A DNA stretch of 64,000 nucleotides from Siphonodentalium dalli (taxonomy: Eukaryota; Mollusca; Scaphopoda; Gadilida; Siphonodentaliidae), in the NCBI GenBank assembly GCA_032622095.1, contig CP136065.1, positions 112,511,195 through 112,575,194 of the forward strand, in the 5' to 3' direction. The translations under genes were made by a program, and so were the position numbers. Shown piece by piece: positions 35,064 to 45,700 of the stretch. Below the pieces are notes generated by a model that made no database searches, was not told the DNA's origin, and was given only the letters and a program-made list of their open reading frames with translations. Every line of letters begins with the position of its first letter. The first letter of the stretch is position 1.

Positions 35064-36278
35064 GTACTTATTACTACTACTTAAAAAGTTTTTGCACAGT
35101 AAGGGGAACAATGACAATTTTTTTCACTGTTTTGCAGAAAATTTAGCTCAATTGGACATTCCGAATACAAGACCATTGGGAAACCCAACTGAATAGAAAA
35201 CAAAAGACAAGCAAAGCAACAAAAAAAACAGATAAAAAAGCACAATAACAAAAAATAACACAAACATACCTATCCTTGATAATGAGTGTAACCCATGTTA
35301 TTCCGATTAGTTGTTGTTGAAACATTCACATTTTATTACAGATGATTGATTTGATTGATTGATTGACTGATTATTTGATGATGAACTGTAACCAAATGTA
35401 TGAGTTTCAATAAGGCGACAGATTAAACTTTGTATACACTCCTCAATAGTGCTTCAAATTTATTTATTGGAAAATCCATAATACATTCAGAGAGCTGATG
35501 GTTAAATAGGCTTGAAACATTGTGGCCAAATGGAAATTTCGTTCACCATTTCTAAGAAACTCGGAATTTGTTAAATTTGGCCACAGACAACATGAATCCG
35601 AATAAACTCTTTATTATAGTCTCCCCAATCACTCAGATCTAAATGTGTACAAAAAATAAATTTAATCTGTTTTCTCTTATATTAATAAATAGGAAGCAAA
35701 TTATGCATAAGAATTTAAATTGCAAACCTACTTACAATTATCTAATGGCCTACCTTTATAAGATGCATTGCAAGCACTTTGATCAATTAAACATTCTGAA
35801 ATAAGCAATCAAGTACATTTGTGAGTGACTTTGCCCTTGATTACAGGACGGAAATCACAGAACAAAAATTTCTCTCTATTGAAACAATGGCCAGACACAA
35901 CCTAAAAAAAACTCTGGCATTGATCTGATACAAGGACATCTCAATATGCCAATCTGATCGTGACATAGACATTTTGATCAAAAATGAGAATTTATTCAAA
36001 TGGATTACAGACAATGAACGCCTCATACTGAGCCAGTATTATACACTGCCATGACAGTACACCATTTATCTTCATGAAGAGAGTGAGACATGTGCAGATT
36101 CTAATGGTCCTGCCTGAAACAATTATACAATTAGTATCTACATTTAATTTCTCATTCCCATTGGTTATCACATTTCACAATTGATTAATTGAAGGATTGA
36201 GCTAGTAACGCCATTTGAATCAATATGCAGACATATCACAGCAAAATCATTGTCATAATATAAGATTAATGGAAAAAT
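34963..36278. other. No gene; (AT)n microsatellite at 35032-35058
   Basis: An AT dinucleotide run of about 27 bp. The Cys/Phe-rich minus-strand frames at 35081-35325 are reads of A-rich low-complexity sequence. Confidence 0.5.
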
Positions 36279-36450
36279 AATTTTATATCGTAAATTAGGA
36301 ACCTACCTCATATCGCTCAGAATATATCACTTTAACGTTTACAACTCGCAACATCGTTTCGTTTCCGGTGTGACTTTTTAAATCACCCGCAAGGTGTCGT
36401 CACCCCGGTAACGCTCCCACAATTCAGTTTATCTTCTTTGCGTCCTCGGA
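36279..36450. repeat. Left inverted terminal repeat of DIRS-A
   Basis: The outermost 23 bp (AATTTTATATCGTAAATTAG, then GAA) are specific to this end and its ICR copy. From CCTACCTCATAT at 36302 the sequence is the inverse of the right repeat, through GTCGTCACCCCGGTAACGCT to CAGTTTAT, after which similarity fades. Confidence 0.93.
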
Positions 36451-36487
36451 AGACATTGTTTTTTCGGTTCTCTTCCGTCTTTATATA

Positions 36488-36892
36488 ATGACGGATTCAG
36501 ATAACTTTTCGCTAGATTCTAGCGCAGATACAAATAAAGTAATGGAACAGCCTGATGATGATTCCACGCCTCGACCAAGCAAAAGAACGTCAAAAATCCA
36601 AAGTGGACATTTTAGCTTCCGCGGGACTTTCGGCGGGAAAATAAGCCAAATTCTCGAGCTCATTGCTGATCAGAATCGTTCACTTGAAGATGCCAAACGG
36701 CAAAAAAAGTCTGTCCACAGTACTAGTTCATCCAGGGCTAGATTCCGTGACAGGACATCGTCGGGTGAGAACTTGGACAGAAACTCTGAATCTGATGTTG
36801 AATCAGAAATACGCTCAGTACGCGGTGATAAAGCCGATGAAGAGCGAGATGTTGACGATAACATCGATGCTATAAGTATCCCTGAGATATGA
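36488..36892 (+). pseudogene. gag: DIRS-A gag-like ORF, first segment
   Basis: ATG at 36488 lies about 40 bp inside the left terminal repeat and opens a 134-codon acidic, Ser/Asp-rich frame with a basic patch (RPSKRTSKIQ, about residues 30-40). DIRS Gag proteins are poorly conserved. This call rests on position, composition and co-linearity with the following segment. The frame ends at TGA 36890. Gag-like coding resumes in another frame from about 36930, so a frameshift or a small deletion separates them. Confidence 0.7.
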
Positions 36893-36929
36893 GATACTTT
36901 GATACAGACAGCTGGACATTCAAAAGTCA

Positions 36930-37586
36930 GCAAAAATTCATCCTGAGTCTGACCTATCTAGAGGTCTGCTGGAATTGTTTGGGGCAGACGCCCTCACAAA
37001 AGCAGAGGAAGCCAACATCGGCTTAACCATGGAACAGTCACAAAGGACTGTACTCGAACACAACTGGCGTTGTGAAAATCCTAGCAAACTGACAGCATTT
37101 TCTGAAGAAATGTTAGCTACTTTTCCAGTTTCCAATGACACACAGGAATTTTTACAAATTCCTTCATTAGATGAAATAGTTTTCAAGTGCTTAGCCAACA
37201 AGTATGGTAAGGGAAGTGTTCCCAGGGACAAATCAAAAAGGCTACATTCTCAGCCAAACAGATTGCTGGAACGTCTGTCTTATTGTGGACAAGCAGCTGC
37301 ACATATGGGGATTGTGGTAAATATGTACCTTCAACAGAGCCTCGGTTCTCTGATGAAAATGCTCAGCAGCAGTAATGTAGACTTACCTATAGACCAAGAC
37401 TTGCTAAAAACACAAGTTAGAGATATATTCTCACTATCAACAAAATGTCTGGATCAGTTCGGTCGTACAGGCGCTTTCCACCACATTGTGAGACAGCAGC
37501 TGGCCTTATCAGACACTGGTCTTTTTAAAGCAGATGACAACCATGAGCTCCCTGACTTGCCTTTAACATCAAGGTGTACTTGGTGA
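36930..37586 (+). pseudogene. gag: DIRS-A gag-like ORF, second segment
   Basis: The longest part is a 203-codon frame from 36975, rich in helical segments (for example MEQSQRTVLEHNWRCENPSK and LLKTQVRDIFSLSTKCLDQF). There is no retroviral CCHC knuckle, which agrees with DIRS Gag. It stops at 37584 and the remainder of Gag continues in a third frame. Its expected role is particle formation and RNA packaging in the cytoplasm; this is inferred from the family and no domain signature is visible. Confidence 0.65.
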
Positions 37587-37593
37587 GGGACTG

Positions 37594-37950
37594 GTGAAAT
37601 GCCTAAAATCTCATAAGGAGAACATGAAAGTCCTTGAGGACATTTTACCTGATTTGAACACCAACAAGAAGAGGAAGGCTCCTTCTAGTAACTCTGATTT
37701 TCGTCAGAACAAAAATGTGTTCACAGGAGGTCAGTCTCAAAACCGGACAACCAATGTGTCATATTATGACCACTCCCGGGAACAGCCTTCCACCAGCACA
37801 GCTTATCAGTCACAAGGACAAGGATATGCTGGTACGGGAAAAAAGTTTCAGAACTTTCGGATCCCAAAAATCCCAAGAGCAACTGGATATAAGTACAACA
37901 GTAATGCCGGCAATAACAATGCCAGGAGCAATAAACAGTCAAGAAGATGA
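37594..37950 (+). pseudogene. gag: DIRS-A gag-like ORF, basic C-terminal segment
   Basis: A 118-codon frame in a different phase from the previous segment. It is rich in Asn, Gln, Ser, Tyr and Lys/Arg (KKRKAPSSNSDF near residue 25, NNARSNKQSRR at the end), a composition typical of a nucleic-acid-binding tail. It ends at TGA 37948. The reverse transcriptase frame overlaps it from 37715 in another phase, as in DIRS elements where gag and pol overlap. Confidence 0.62.
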
Positions 37951-38761
37951 CTGGCTGAGTACAATTCCATATCCAGAGATACCGGTTTTCCCATTTTATC
38001 AACAAATGGCGGTTAATAACTTCCGACCAGTGGATTCTATCAACAGTAGAAATGGGGTACAAAATGTCTTTCAATCAACACCCTTCTTACAAAGGTGTGA
38101 AGAAAACATTTTTAGAAAAAAATCTCATGATTTTTCTCAGACAAGAAAAAAACATTTTCTAAAACAAAATGTTATAGAAAGAGTACCCAAAGCCCAGACC
38201 TATTCAGGTTTCTACAGTACGCTCTTCCTAGTTACAAAGCAGAGCGGAAAAATGAGACTAGTTTTGAATCTCAAGTCACTCAACAGGTATCTCAACAAAC
38301 AAAGTTTCAAAATGAACACACTAGCAAAATCATTAGAACTAACAAAGACAGGAGATTGGGCTGTAGAGAATGCCTACCTGCATCAAAAAATATTCCCGCC
38401 ACACAGGCAGTTTCTGAGGTGTTGTGTAGACGACATTGCGTATCAGTGGAAATCCCTCCCTTTCGGAGAGAGCCAAGCACCTCGAGTGTACACAAAAATT
38501 GTATCCGCTGTAGCGTCTCACCTAAGAAAACAGGGTCTAAGACTATGTGTTTACTTAGACGATTGGCTGCTAGTGAATCAATCTCGGACAAAATTGATAT
38601 ACCAAAGAAACCTTTTACTTCAAACATCACAAAGTCTAGGTTTCATGATAAATTGGGAAAAATCACACTTTAATACTCCCGTCTCAAACCATAACTTACC
38701 TATGTACCCAATTTCTGCTGGAAAAGGGTCTAGTGGTTCCGACGGAGGAAACACTGGCTAG
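37940..38761 (+). pseudogene. pol: DIRS-A reverse transcriptase
   Basis: Within the frame 37715-38761. Visible RT motifs are FYSTLFLVTKQSGKMRLVLN (fingers, about 38203-38270), the LPFGESQAPRVYTK block (about 38457) and the catalytic YLDDW at 38552-38566, followed by LGFMINWEKSH. In motif A the family form 'GDWxxxxDLKDAY' appears as GDWAVENAYLHQKI (38352-38393), a short internal loss that removes the first catalytic Asp. The enzyme would therefore be dead even without the downstream frameshifts. It would copy element RNA into the circular DNA intermediate. The frame stops at TAG 38759 and continues as RNase H in the next phase. Confidence 0.92.
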
Positions 38762-39429
38762 TCTTATAGGATCAGTGGCGAAACTGAAATCCAATCACAA
38801 TACAGCATTGCAGTATCTGCAAACAATAGGCAAGATGGCATCTTGTCTAGAAATAATTCCCAATGCAAAGTTGTACATGAGACCATTACAGCTTCATCTA
38901 TTAAAACGATGGAACCCAACAATGAGTCTCAATGTCCAAATTCCTTTCTCACAACACCTCAGAGACCACCTAAAATGGTGGCTTCAACGAGAGAACATCA
39001 TGCAAGGTCGTCCTCTCATATCCAAGAGGATAACCAAAGTGTTAACAACAGATGCAAGTCTGTCAGGTTATGGTGCCCATCTCGAAAATCTCCCCTGGAC
39101 CCCGGAGGAGAGCAAAATGCACATAAACAACTTGGAAAATGTTGGCGGTCAAATTGGCAATCCAACATTTTGCCCAGATTCTCCAGGGTCATCACGTATT
39201 AATACGGTCAGACAATACTACAGTGGTCCAATATATAAACAAGCAAGGGGGAACTCGGTCGACACAACTGTGTCATATTCTCTGGGACCTCTGGACATTT
39301 GCTCTGTCAATCAACATATCTCTTCAGGCAGCTCACATAGCGGGCAAGAACAATCTTTGGGCCGATCAATTGAGCAGACACTGTGTTTTGGAAGCAGAGT
39401 GGGAGATAGAAGATGGTATAATCCAATAA
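38733..39429 (+). pseudogene. pol: DIRS-A RNase H / connection domain
   Basis: The first part (38733-39140) has KLYMRPLQLHLLKRW, then the first RNase H strand TTDASLSGYGAH with its Asp codon at 39051, and the WTPEESKMHINNLE helix. A frameshift near 39139 moves the frame. The second part (39139-39429) shows LIRSDNTTVVQYINKQGG with the catalytic SDN and the AAHIAGKNNLWADQLSR motif with the last catalytic Asp. A TAA at 39427 interrupts before the linker to the recombinase. Catalytic residues are all present, but in two frames. Confidence 0.92.
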
Positions 39430-39921
39430 ATTTTTCAGTATTGGGGCACCCCTCTGATGGACCTGTTCGCCTCAATCAAAAACAAGAAAACTCCAGTTTT
39501 CTGCAGTTGGGTTCCCCACCCACAAGCATACGGGGTGGATGCTCTGACCTTGGACTGGCAGAACATGTTCGCATATGCATTTCCCCCAATAGCTCTAATA
39601 CCCAGAGTTCTGGCACACATGCAACAATTTCAATGTCAAATAATCTTGATAGCTCCGTTTTGGCCAAATCAATTATGGTATCCAGAGATGCTCCATCTAC
39701 TAGTGGACATTCCCATTCAGATACCAGTGACGGACACTGTTCTATCGCAGAACGGGGGGAAATTTCTACATCCGAACCCGGAACACCTAAAGTTGACTGC
39801 ATGGCTTCTCTCGACCGAGATTGGCAAGAAAGAGGTCTTTCAAAAATATCTAGAACATTATTGGCAGCATCATGGAGACCTGGTACCCAACGGGACTATG
39901 GGTGCAAATTTTCCAAATTAA
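39430..39921 (+). pseudogene. pol: DIRS-A pol linker segment
   Basis: The frame from 39430 (ORF 39457-39921) contains MDLFASIKNKKTPVFCSW and AYAFPPIALIPRVLAHMQQF followed by IAPFWPNQLWYPEML. These blocks are conserved between RNase H and the recombinase of DIRS elements and correspond to the 'DLFA...N.....F' and 'PPW...' region. Another frameshift at about 39800-39880 leads into the recombinase. Confidence 0.85.
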
Positions 39922-40794
39922 ACACTTGGTGTCGAGGCAGGAAAATTGATCCCCTCAAGGCCTCTTTAAAAGACTGCGCCAATTTCCTCTCAGATTTATA
40001 CCATTCAAATCTACAATATCGATCCATAGCAGGCTACAGATCAATGCTTTCTGCTGTCCTGCCACCTGTAGAGGGAAAACCCGTGGGGCAGCATCCTTAT
40101 ATTATCAGAATAATTAAGGGTGTATTCAATTCTAGACCTCCAGTAAAAAAAGCTTATCCCAGCATGGGATTTGCCAACAGTTTTGAGAATGTTAGAACAA
40201 CATCCCTATGAACCTTTAGATAAAGCATCACTGAAACATGTCATGTGGAAAACTGTTTTTCTGACCACCATAACAACTTTTCGTAGATGCGGAGACTTGC
40301 AATCCTTATGCATAGACCAAGGATCTATGGCTAGAAGAAAAAATAGTATAATGTTTATCCGCTATGGTTTGTCAAAACAGGACAGATTGTCTAATCAAAG
40401 TCCACCGATTACAGACAATCAACTTCTTGATCCATGTAGGGCTATTGAAATTTATCTACAGAAGACTAGTAAATTTCATCAGAATAATAATTGTTTGTTT
40501 CTGACAATAAATAAACCTCACAAAGCTGTTTCAGCTCAAACAATCTCGAGCTGGATTGTAACTGTTATTAAGAATGCTTATTCTTCTGATCCTTCCAGGT
40601 GCAGCAAGAACACCATTAGGAGACATTCAACAAGATCAGTCGGACCTTCAAAGGCCTTATTCAGAGGTGTTTCACTAATGAATATTTTACAAACTGCTGA
40701 TTGGTCGCAGCCAAACACATTTATTAAATTCTATTTACATCAAGTAAATGTAGAACCTTCTGCGGCTCAAAGTGTTGCAAAAATGATGGTGTAA
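39813..40794 (+). pseudogene. DIRS-A tyrosine recombinase
   Basis: The N-terminal SAM-like helices lie in one frame (39813-40170: SWRPGTQRDYGCKFSKLNTW and RPPVKKAYPSM). After a frameshift near 40171 the catalytic domain is open to TAA at 40792. Catalytic candidates are Arg in TTFRRCGDL (about 40276), HSTRS (H-x-x-R, about 40624), His/Trp in ADWSQPNTF and Tyr in FIKFYLH near the end. This is the R-HxxR-Y set of tyrosine recombinases and replaces the integrase of LTR elements. One frameshift is the only evident lesion. Expected to recombine the circular DNA into the chromosome without target duplication. Confidence 0.93.
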
Positions 40795-40913
40795 ATGTTT
40801 ATTCTTCCTTGCGAGTTCGAGGAATGTGTATGCATTAAATAAGGATGAAGTTTGAAACATCTTTAATGCATGATTCTGACATATGTGAGCTCATGTCAGT
40901 GGTGATGTATAAA

Positions 40914-40965
40914 ATAAAAAAAAAAAATTAAAAAAAATTAAAAAAAATTAAAAAAACTTTCTGTA
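40914..40965. repeat. A-rich low-complexity run with AAAAAATTA units
   Basis: Follows the recombinase stop and precedes the ICR. It is made of A6-A12 runs separated by TT, TTA and AATTAA. Confidence 0.85.
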
Positions 40966-41067
40966 TATAGACTGTATAATATATATATGAACTAAACACA
41001 TCCAGAGGATGGCCATCAAAAGAAAAACGTCATCGATCCACAGCATACAGAGCTCTGGATTCAGGAA

Positions 41068-41167
41068 TATTCTGAGCGATATGAGGTAGGTTCCTAATTT
41101 ACGATATAAAATTTCCCAATTTGATATCAAGTTAGAATTTTATGAGTAAATTATACCTACCTCATAT
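41068..41167. repeat. Internal complementary region of DIRS-A
   Basis: ATATTCTGAGCGATATGAGG to ACGATATAAAATTT is the exact complement of the left outer end (36279-36327). It is fused to CCCAATTTGATATCAAGTTA and AATTTTATGAGTAAATTATA, the complement of the right outer end (41343-41392). The fusion point is AAATTTCCC at about 41109-41115. Confidence 0.95.
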
Positions 41168-41202
41168 CCGCGAACCCGTCCCACCTTTTTCTTGGCTCCT
41201 CG

Positions 41203-41392
41203 GACGCCAAGTATAAACTGAATTGTGGGAGCGTTACTGGGGTGACGACACCTTGCGGGTGATTTAAGAAGTCACACTGGAAACGAAATGATGTTGCGAG
41301 TTGTAAACGTTAAAGTGATATATTCTAAGTGATATGAAGTAGGTATAATTTACTCATAAAATTCTAACTTGATATCAAATTGGGAATTTTTT
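41203..41392. repeat. Right inverted terminal repeat of DIRS-A
   Basis: ATAAACTGAATTGTGGGAGC through GACGACACCTTGCGGGTGAT to GATATGAAGTAGG is the inverse of the left repeat with about 5% differences. The outer TATAATTTACTCATAAAATT to CAAATTGGGAATTT is specific to this end. Confidence 0.93.
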
Positions 41393-41405
41393 TATTGTTG
41401 TGTTA

Positions 41406-41640
41406 ACAAGAGATGGACTGTCGTCCGGTGCATACCCCCTCATGGCATACCGCCTAGTGTGGGCACATCTATAACTTATGATGGCTATACTCAGACATAT
41501 GGACCCAGAAATCAGCATTTTCATAAAAACAAAGATGAATAACTACAGAACAAAAAACCAAAACAAACATTTGAATGTGCCATTAAATGTCCTCATAGTG
41601 GTGAAAATCCATACAAAATTTCATTGAGTTCCGAGCATTA
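41406..41640 (+). repeat. ACAAGAG head plus one 175-bp monomer, left flank of the nuclease element
   Basis: ACAAGAGATGG at 41406 resembles the heads of the elements at 48652 and 52989. A monomer follows (AAACAAAGATGAATAACT, TGTCCTCATAGTGGTGAAAA, ATTGAGTTCCGAGCA). Because the same monomers occur on the far side at 46590-47230 in the same orientation, the nuclease element may lie inside an older ACAAGAG-type element. Confidence 0.65.
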
Positions 41641-41799
41641 CTGTTCAAGTTATAGTACAGAGGCCAAAACCACAAAAAACCTCTAGAATTCATTTTTGTC
41701 GACATATGAATGTATATAACTGAAACCTTTTCTAATGTATAAAGGGACACCTCAGGGTCACTCCACGCCCGGTAGTCAAACCGTACAGGTGTGCGGGGC
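41641..41799. repeat. Left inverted repeat of the nuclease element
   Basis: Begins CTGTTCAAGTTATAGTACAG and includes TGTCGACATATGAATGTATA, TAACTGAAACC, GGTAGTCAAACCGTACAGG and TGTGCGGGG. The first 27 bp are also part of the 175-bp monomer. Confidence 0.8.
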
Positions 41800-42414
41800 C
41801 ATACAAGGGGCATAACTCTGTCGCCCATAGAACAAAAATCTAAAAATACATAATTGGTCTCTATCCATTGACAACACTTTTTAAAGATGAGATTTTTTAG
41901 CTGATTTCTTCTAAATAGATAGAAGTAAAGATGTACTAATATGTATTGAGCTGTAAAATTATATATTTTTAAACATTAATGTCATTTTCAGATATTTTAA
42001 TAGGAAAAATTGTCATTTTTTAGTCATTTTCTACTGTATATTCCTTTAAAATTATGTATTTTTGTCTGCAGGACATATTATAAAGCAACATGTATTCCAT
42101 AAAAATACTATTAGCCTTTGGTATGTCAGATAAGGCCAACGTTTTTATTTTTCTGCTTTACAGATTTTTTTTAACATTGTTTTGGTAGGGTCGGTCGGAA
42201 AAACAAATAAAAATAAAAATGCTTGAATAATTATAATTTTTTTTGGACATTTGCTAAGGTGGTAATTGTGTCTTCATAATTCTCTGTCAGTCACTTACAG
42301 AGAACAGTTTTCGGACGTATATCACAAAATTCAAATCCAGTACTATTATTTGAAACATAGCTCAGATTATTGAATAATATTGAATAAATCCAGAAATAAA
42401 GTTTGTTTTTGTTC

Positions 42415-42560
42415 AACGTTTCAATTATTAAATAAGTGGACTCCACCATTCAGTTATAATGTATACATTGAAAAAGTCCATTATTCATCTGGATGGATGT
42501 CATGGAAAAATAAATAACCGACAGATAATATATAGTACTCTATTATCCACAGAAGAAAAT
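42415..42560 (+). repeat. Dispersed 'TCTATTATTCATC' repeat, copy 3
   Basis: CAGTTATAATGTATACATTG, then GTCCATTATTCATCTGGATG, then AATAAATAACCGACAGATAA aligns with 26770-26870 and 30580-30670. It overlaps the first 34 codons of the open frame that starts at 42459, so that ATG is not the authentic start of the nuclease gene. Confidence 0.7.
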
Positions 42561-44470
42561 GAATCAGTGATGGCTTCGGATACTTCTGCCTTGAATAATC
42601 TCAGCATTCTGGTCGATTTTGGCTTTCAGCAAGGACATGTGTTTCAAATGGATGCAGTCGTACAAAAATATGAAGAGCTCATATCTAAGAATTGTCCAAC
42701 AAGTGCCAACAATATTCGCTCAAGTACACTGAAACTCAAACTCCAAGCACACTATGGCCCGGAAATTATATTTCGCAGACATATAAATAAGACAGTCCCA
42801 AGCTTGGTGTTTTCTTCATGCACAAACGATAATAGTATCGAGGAGCTGAACAATTTGTTTGAATCAACAGACAATGAACTTCTATGTAATTTTCAATCTG
42901 ATGCATCGGTGGATCAAGATAGTGATACTAGAATTCTACCATGTAGCATTGAGAGTTCACTCCGATATGAAATCATCGTCAAAACACATAGGTTACTCTA
43001 TTTCTACAAAGGCAGCTGAGGACTGTATTCCTGATGGCTTGTATACTCTTCTTAGCTTAATCCTGGATCCAAATCAAGATGTGTTGACTCTTAGTCACAA
43101 GAAGAAGTCTGATACTCATCAAAAGATTCTAAATCTTGGCCAAGATATTGTATATGCTATGTTCAATGGTAATCGGAATACTCCAAAGCATATAGCTACT
43201 GGATTAGTTGTTCACCATATATCTAGGTCAAAGTTTCTTGTGAACTTTCTACATGCTGGTGGTCATAGCATTTCTTATGAAACTGTTCAGCGAATTGACA
43301 CTACGGAAGCAAATGCTCAGATAGAGAGATTCATTTTAAACAATTCTACTTTCATTCCCAACAATTTACAGAAAGGTCAATGTATTCAATTTGCTGCAGA
43401 TAACCAGGACATCATTGAGGAGACTCTAGATGGAAAAGGAACCTTCCATGTTACACAAATGGCAGCTTTTCAGAGAGCCGTAGACAAACCGGATGACAGT
43501 ACTGCTTCATGCAAAATACAGAGGAGTGATAGAATACAACGGGATAAAGTTCTTAAATCTGTCCCACCACCATTTAATAGTGTCGAGTATCTAAATGTTT
43601 CATGCCATGTTTCACCACGAGGGCTTGGCAGGATTGATGTTAAACCAAATGATGACCTGCAATCAGAAAGCAAATACAAGGATTTAGTCTACTTAATATC
43701 ACGGAATCATGGTGATCAACAGTATGTTCCTTCTTGGACAGGCTACAACCAGAAAATGTCCACTGTACAATCAGAGAAATCAGTTATCGGGTACTTACCA
43801 ATCATACCTGCCCCAGCCAATGATATGGACACAATTCTTACCGTTCTTCTACGATGCTGCCATATTTCTAAATATTTCTCACAACCTAATACTGTTATTA
43901 CATTTGACCAGGCACTTTATTGCAAGGCAAAGGAAATTGTTTGGTTGTTGCCAGAAAAATTCTCAAATGTCGTTATCAGGATGGGAAGTTTTCATATAGC
44001 TCTAAATTTCCTTCGAGTAATTGGGCAACATTTTGCTTTTTCTGGCTTGACTGACTCTGGGATATATAGTGAATGTACATCTGACAAGATAGATAATGAA
44101 GGGAACGTTGTGGAACAGATCTGTTCATGCACACAAGCTAACGTTCGATGCGGTGTACAGAATATTGTTCCAGGAATATCAGAGCTGGCTTCGAGAGCAT
44201 GAGGATACAAGATTTGATGTCTTGGATAATGAGGGAAAGAAGTTATCTACATATTTTGAGGTAGGGAAGGACATGGACAGCTGTAGACAGGTATCGGAAA
44301 CAATGAAGATGGGGAAATTATCTAACAAGCTTGATTTATTCTGTGAATTAAATTCCGAGAACAGCACATTTCAATACTGGTTGCAGTATGTCACTCGCTT
44401 CACTAGATTGACAGCTCCATTCCACAAATAAAGCTGCATTATACTTCACATTCTATCCGACCAATACTCA

Positions 44471-45072
44471 TTGAACGAACTTCCAGATTATCCTAAGACA
44501 ACATGCTATGTAATTGATGGTATGGCACTTGTTCAAGCTATTGGTAAACCAAACCACTCTGAAACATTTGGAGATCTTGCAGATGTCTTCACAAATATAG
44601 TGTTGAAATACTTCAGGACAAATGGATGTAATCGAGTCGATATTGTCTTTGACAATTATTCAGCACCTCCACAAAATTTGGGACACTCCAAAAGAGAAAT
44701 CAGTCAACCAGATACATACACAAACTTGTTGATAGAAGAGATCTTCCACTGCCACATTCCTGGGTAATGTTCATTGGATCATCAGAAAATAACAACAGCG
44801 TTCTGCAGTTCCTGACCAGTGAATTACTCAAGAAAGGTGTTGATTTACCAATCGGAAATACTGTTATTGTAGCTGGTCGCTGTGCTGACTATCAGATAGC
44901 TATCTCTGGACATCAACTGGATTCCCCATTAGATCATCTAAAATCATCTCACGAAAAAGCTGATACCAGAATGCTATTACATGGTCAAGATGCTGCAACA
45001 AAAGGAAATGCTAGAGTAATAGTCCAAAGTCGTGACACAGATGTCCTTGTATTGCTTCTCTACCACCTGTGA
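44471..45072 (+). pseudogene. PIN/FEN-like core of the nuclease family gene
   Basis: Three acidic clusters appear in the order and approximate spacing of the PIN/FEN1 fold. They are an early Asp in CYVIDGMALVQ (codon 44516-44518), Glu/Asp in HEKADTRMLLH (44950-44982) and the Asp pair in SRDTDVLVLLL (45034-45042). FEN1-type nucleases bind two metal ions with similar I-D, E-A-E and D-x-D motifs. A TAA separates the early part (ends 44767) from the rest, which restarts one phase later. In this copy the second residue of the presumed HEEADTR motif is Lys, which may be a lesion. Assignment to the fold is inference from motif pattern. Confidence 0.6.
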
Positions 45073-45601
45073 AATCTTGATGAGGAAATTATTATGAGTG
45101 CAGGGACTGTGAAGAAACCTAAATACCTCCCAATTAATGATATAGAAAAGAATTTTCCTGCATCAGTAATTAATGGTTTGCCAATTTACCATGCAGTTAC
45201 AGGATGTGATACAACCAGGAGAAGGGAAGACGTCTACTTGGAAGAAATACATGAAGACCCCTTCCCTGCTACAACCTATTGACCTGTATGGTCAGTTTGA
45301 TAAACTTCTGGCAGAAAAGTTTATCATGCAACTTTATTCTATATCATCAAATGCATGTGGTGTGAATGAACTCAGGGCTAAAATGTTCCATCAACTAGCA
45401 GACTTATCAAAACTTCCACCAACTAAAGATTGTTTGCATCAACATCTACTCCGCAGTCAATATCAAACATTTGTGTGGTATGCAGCCCTCAGGTCTGTTC
45501 CAAAGTTACCATCTCCTACCAGTTACGGTTGGAAAGAAGATGAAGGAGGCATGACACCGACTCTCATGACTGCCGAGCCATTACCGAAAACATTTCAATA
45601 A

Positions 45602-45700
45602 ATCACAACATGTAAATGTTCAAGTTCCAGGTGTTCTTCGTCCAGATGTAGCTGCCGAAAATCCAACTTGAATTGTTCACTCGCCTGTATTAAAATGTGA
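45602..45700 (+). pseudogene. Cys-rich (CXC-type) tail of the nuclease family gene
   Basis: Directly after the TAA at 45599-45601, and in the same frame, 32 codons read TTCKCSSSRCSSSRCSCRKS, then NLNCSLACIKM, then TGA. The C-x-C-x4-C-x4-C-x-C-x6-C-x3-C spacing resembles the metal-binding tesmin/TSO1-like CXC tail. Its in-frame survival after the stop indicates that the TAA is a recent nonsense mutation and not the native end. Confidence 0.75.

Larger units (their letters stand above)
36279..41392 (+). mobile_element. DIRS-type retrotransposon (DIRS-A)
   Basis: A 5.1-kb element with inverted terminal repeats (36279-36450 and 41203-41392) and an internal complementary region (41068-41167). It encodes, in order on the plus strand, Gag-like protein, reverse transcriptase, RNase H and tyrosine recombinase, the gene order of DIRS1-group YR-retrotransposons. 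No LTRs, aspartic protease or DDE integrase are seen. The reading frames are broken by several frameshifts and at least two stops, so this copy is inactive. The left flank (ending ATGGAAAAAT) and the right flank (TTTATTGTTG) show no target duplication, as expected for recombinase-mediated insertion. Confidence 0.95.
42570..45700 (+). pseudogene. Broken gene of a PIN/FEN-like nuclease with Cys-rich tail (invertebrate multicopy family)
   Basis: The preferred start is ATG 42570 (MASDTSALNNLSILVDFG), after the dispersed repeat. Frames join in order. An N-terminal region in two phases (42570 to about 42980, then to about 44095) contains KHIATGLVVHHISRSK and KGQCIQFAADNQDIIEETLD. A third phase (about 44096-44431) gives NRSVHAHKLTFDAV. 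After a TAA come the nuclease core (44471-45072) and the C-terminal region (45094-45700). From memory, proteins with 'HEEADTR', 'DTDVLVL' and 'H(A)xTGCDTT' blocks are frequent uncharacterised proteins of molluscs and cnidarians; I cannot verify this here. About five frameshifts or stops plus one TAA before the tail make it a pseudogene. It is unspliced, as transposon genes usually are. Confidence 0.8.

Noticed and set aside
35081-35325. Cys/Phe-rich minus-strand peptides suggesting a membrane protein
   Set aside because: Translation of A-rich low-complexity DNA in two overlapping frames.
38307-38630. 107-codon minus-strand ORF over the DIRS-A reverse transcriptase
   Set aside because: Shadow of the RT coding strand, whose motifs are unmistakable on the plus strand.
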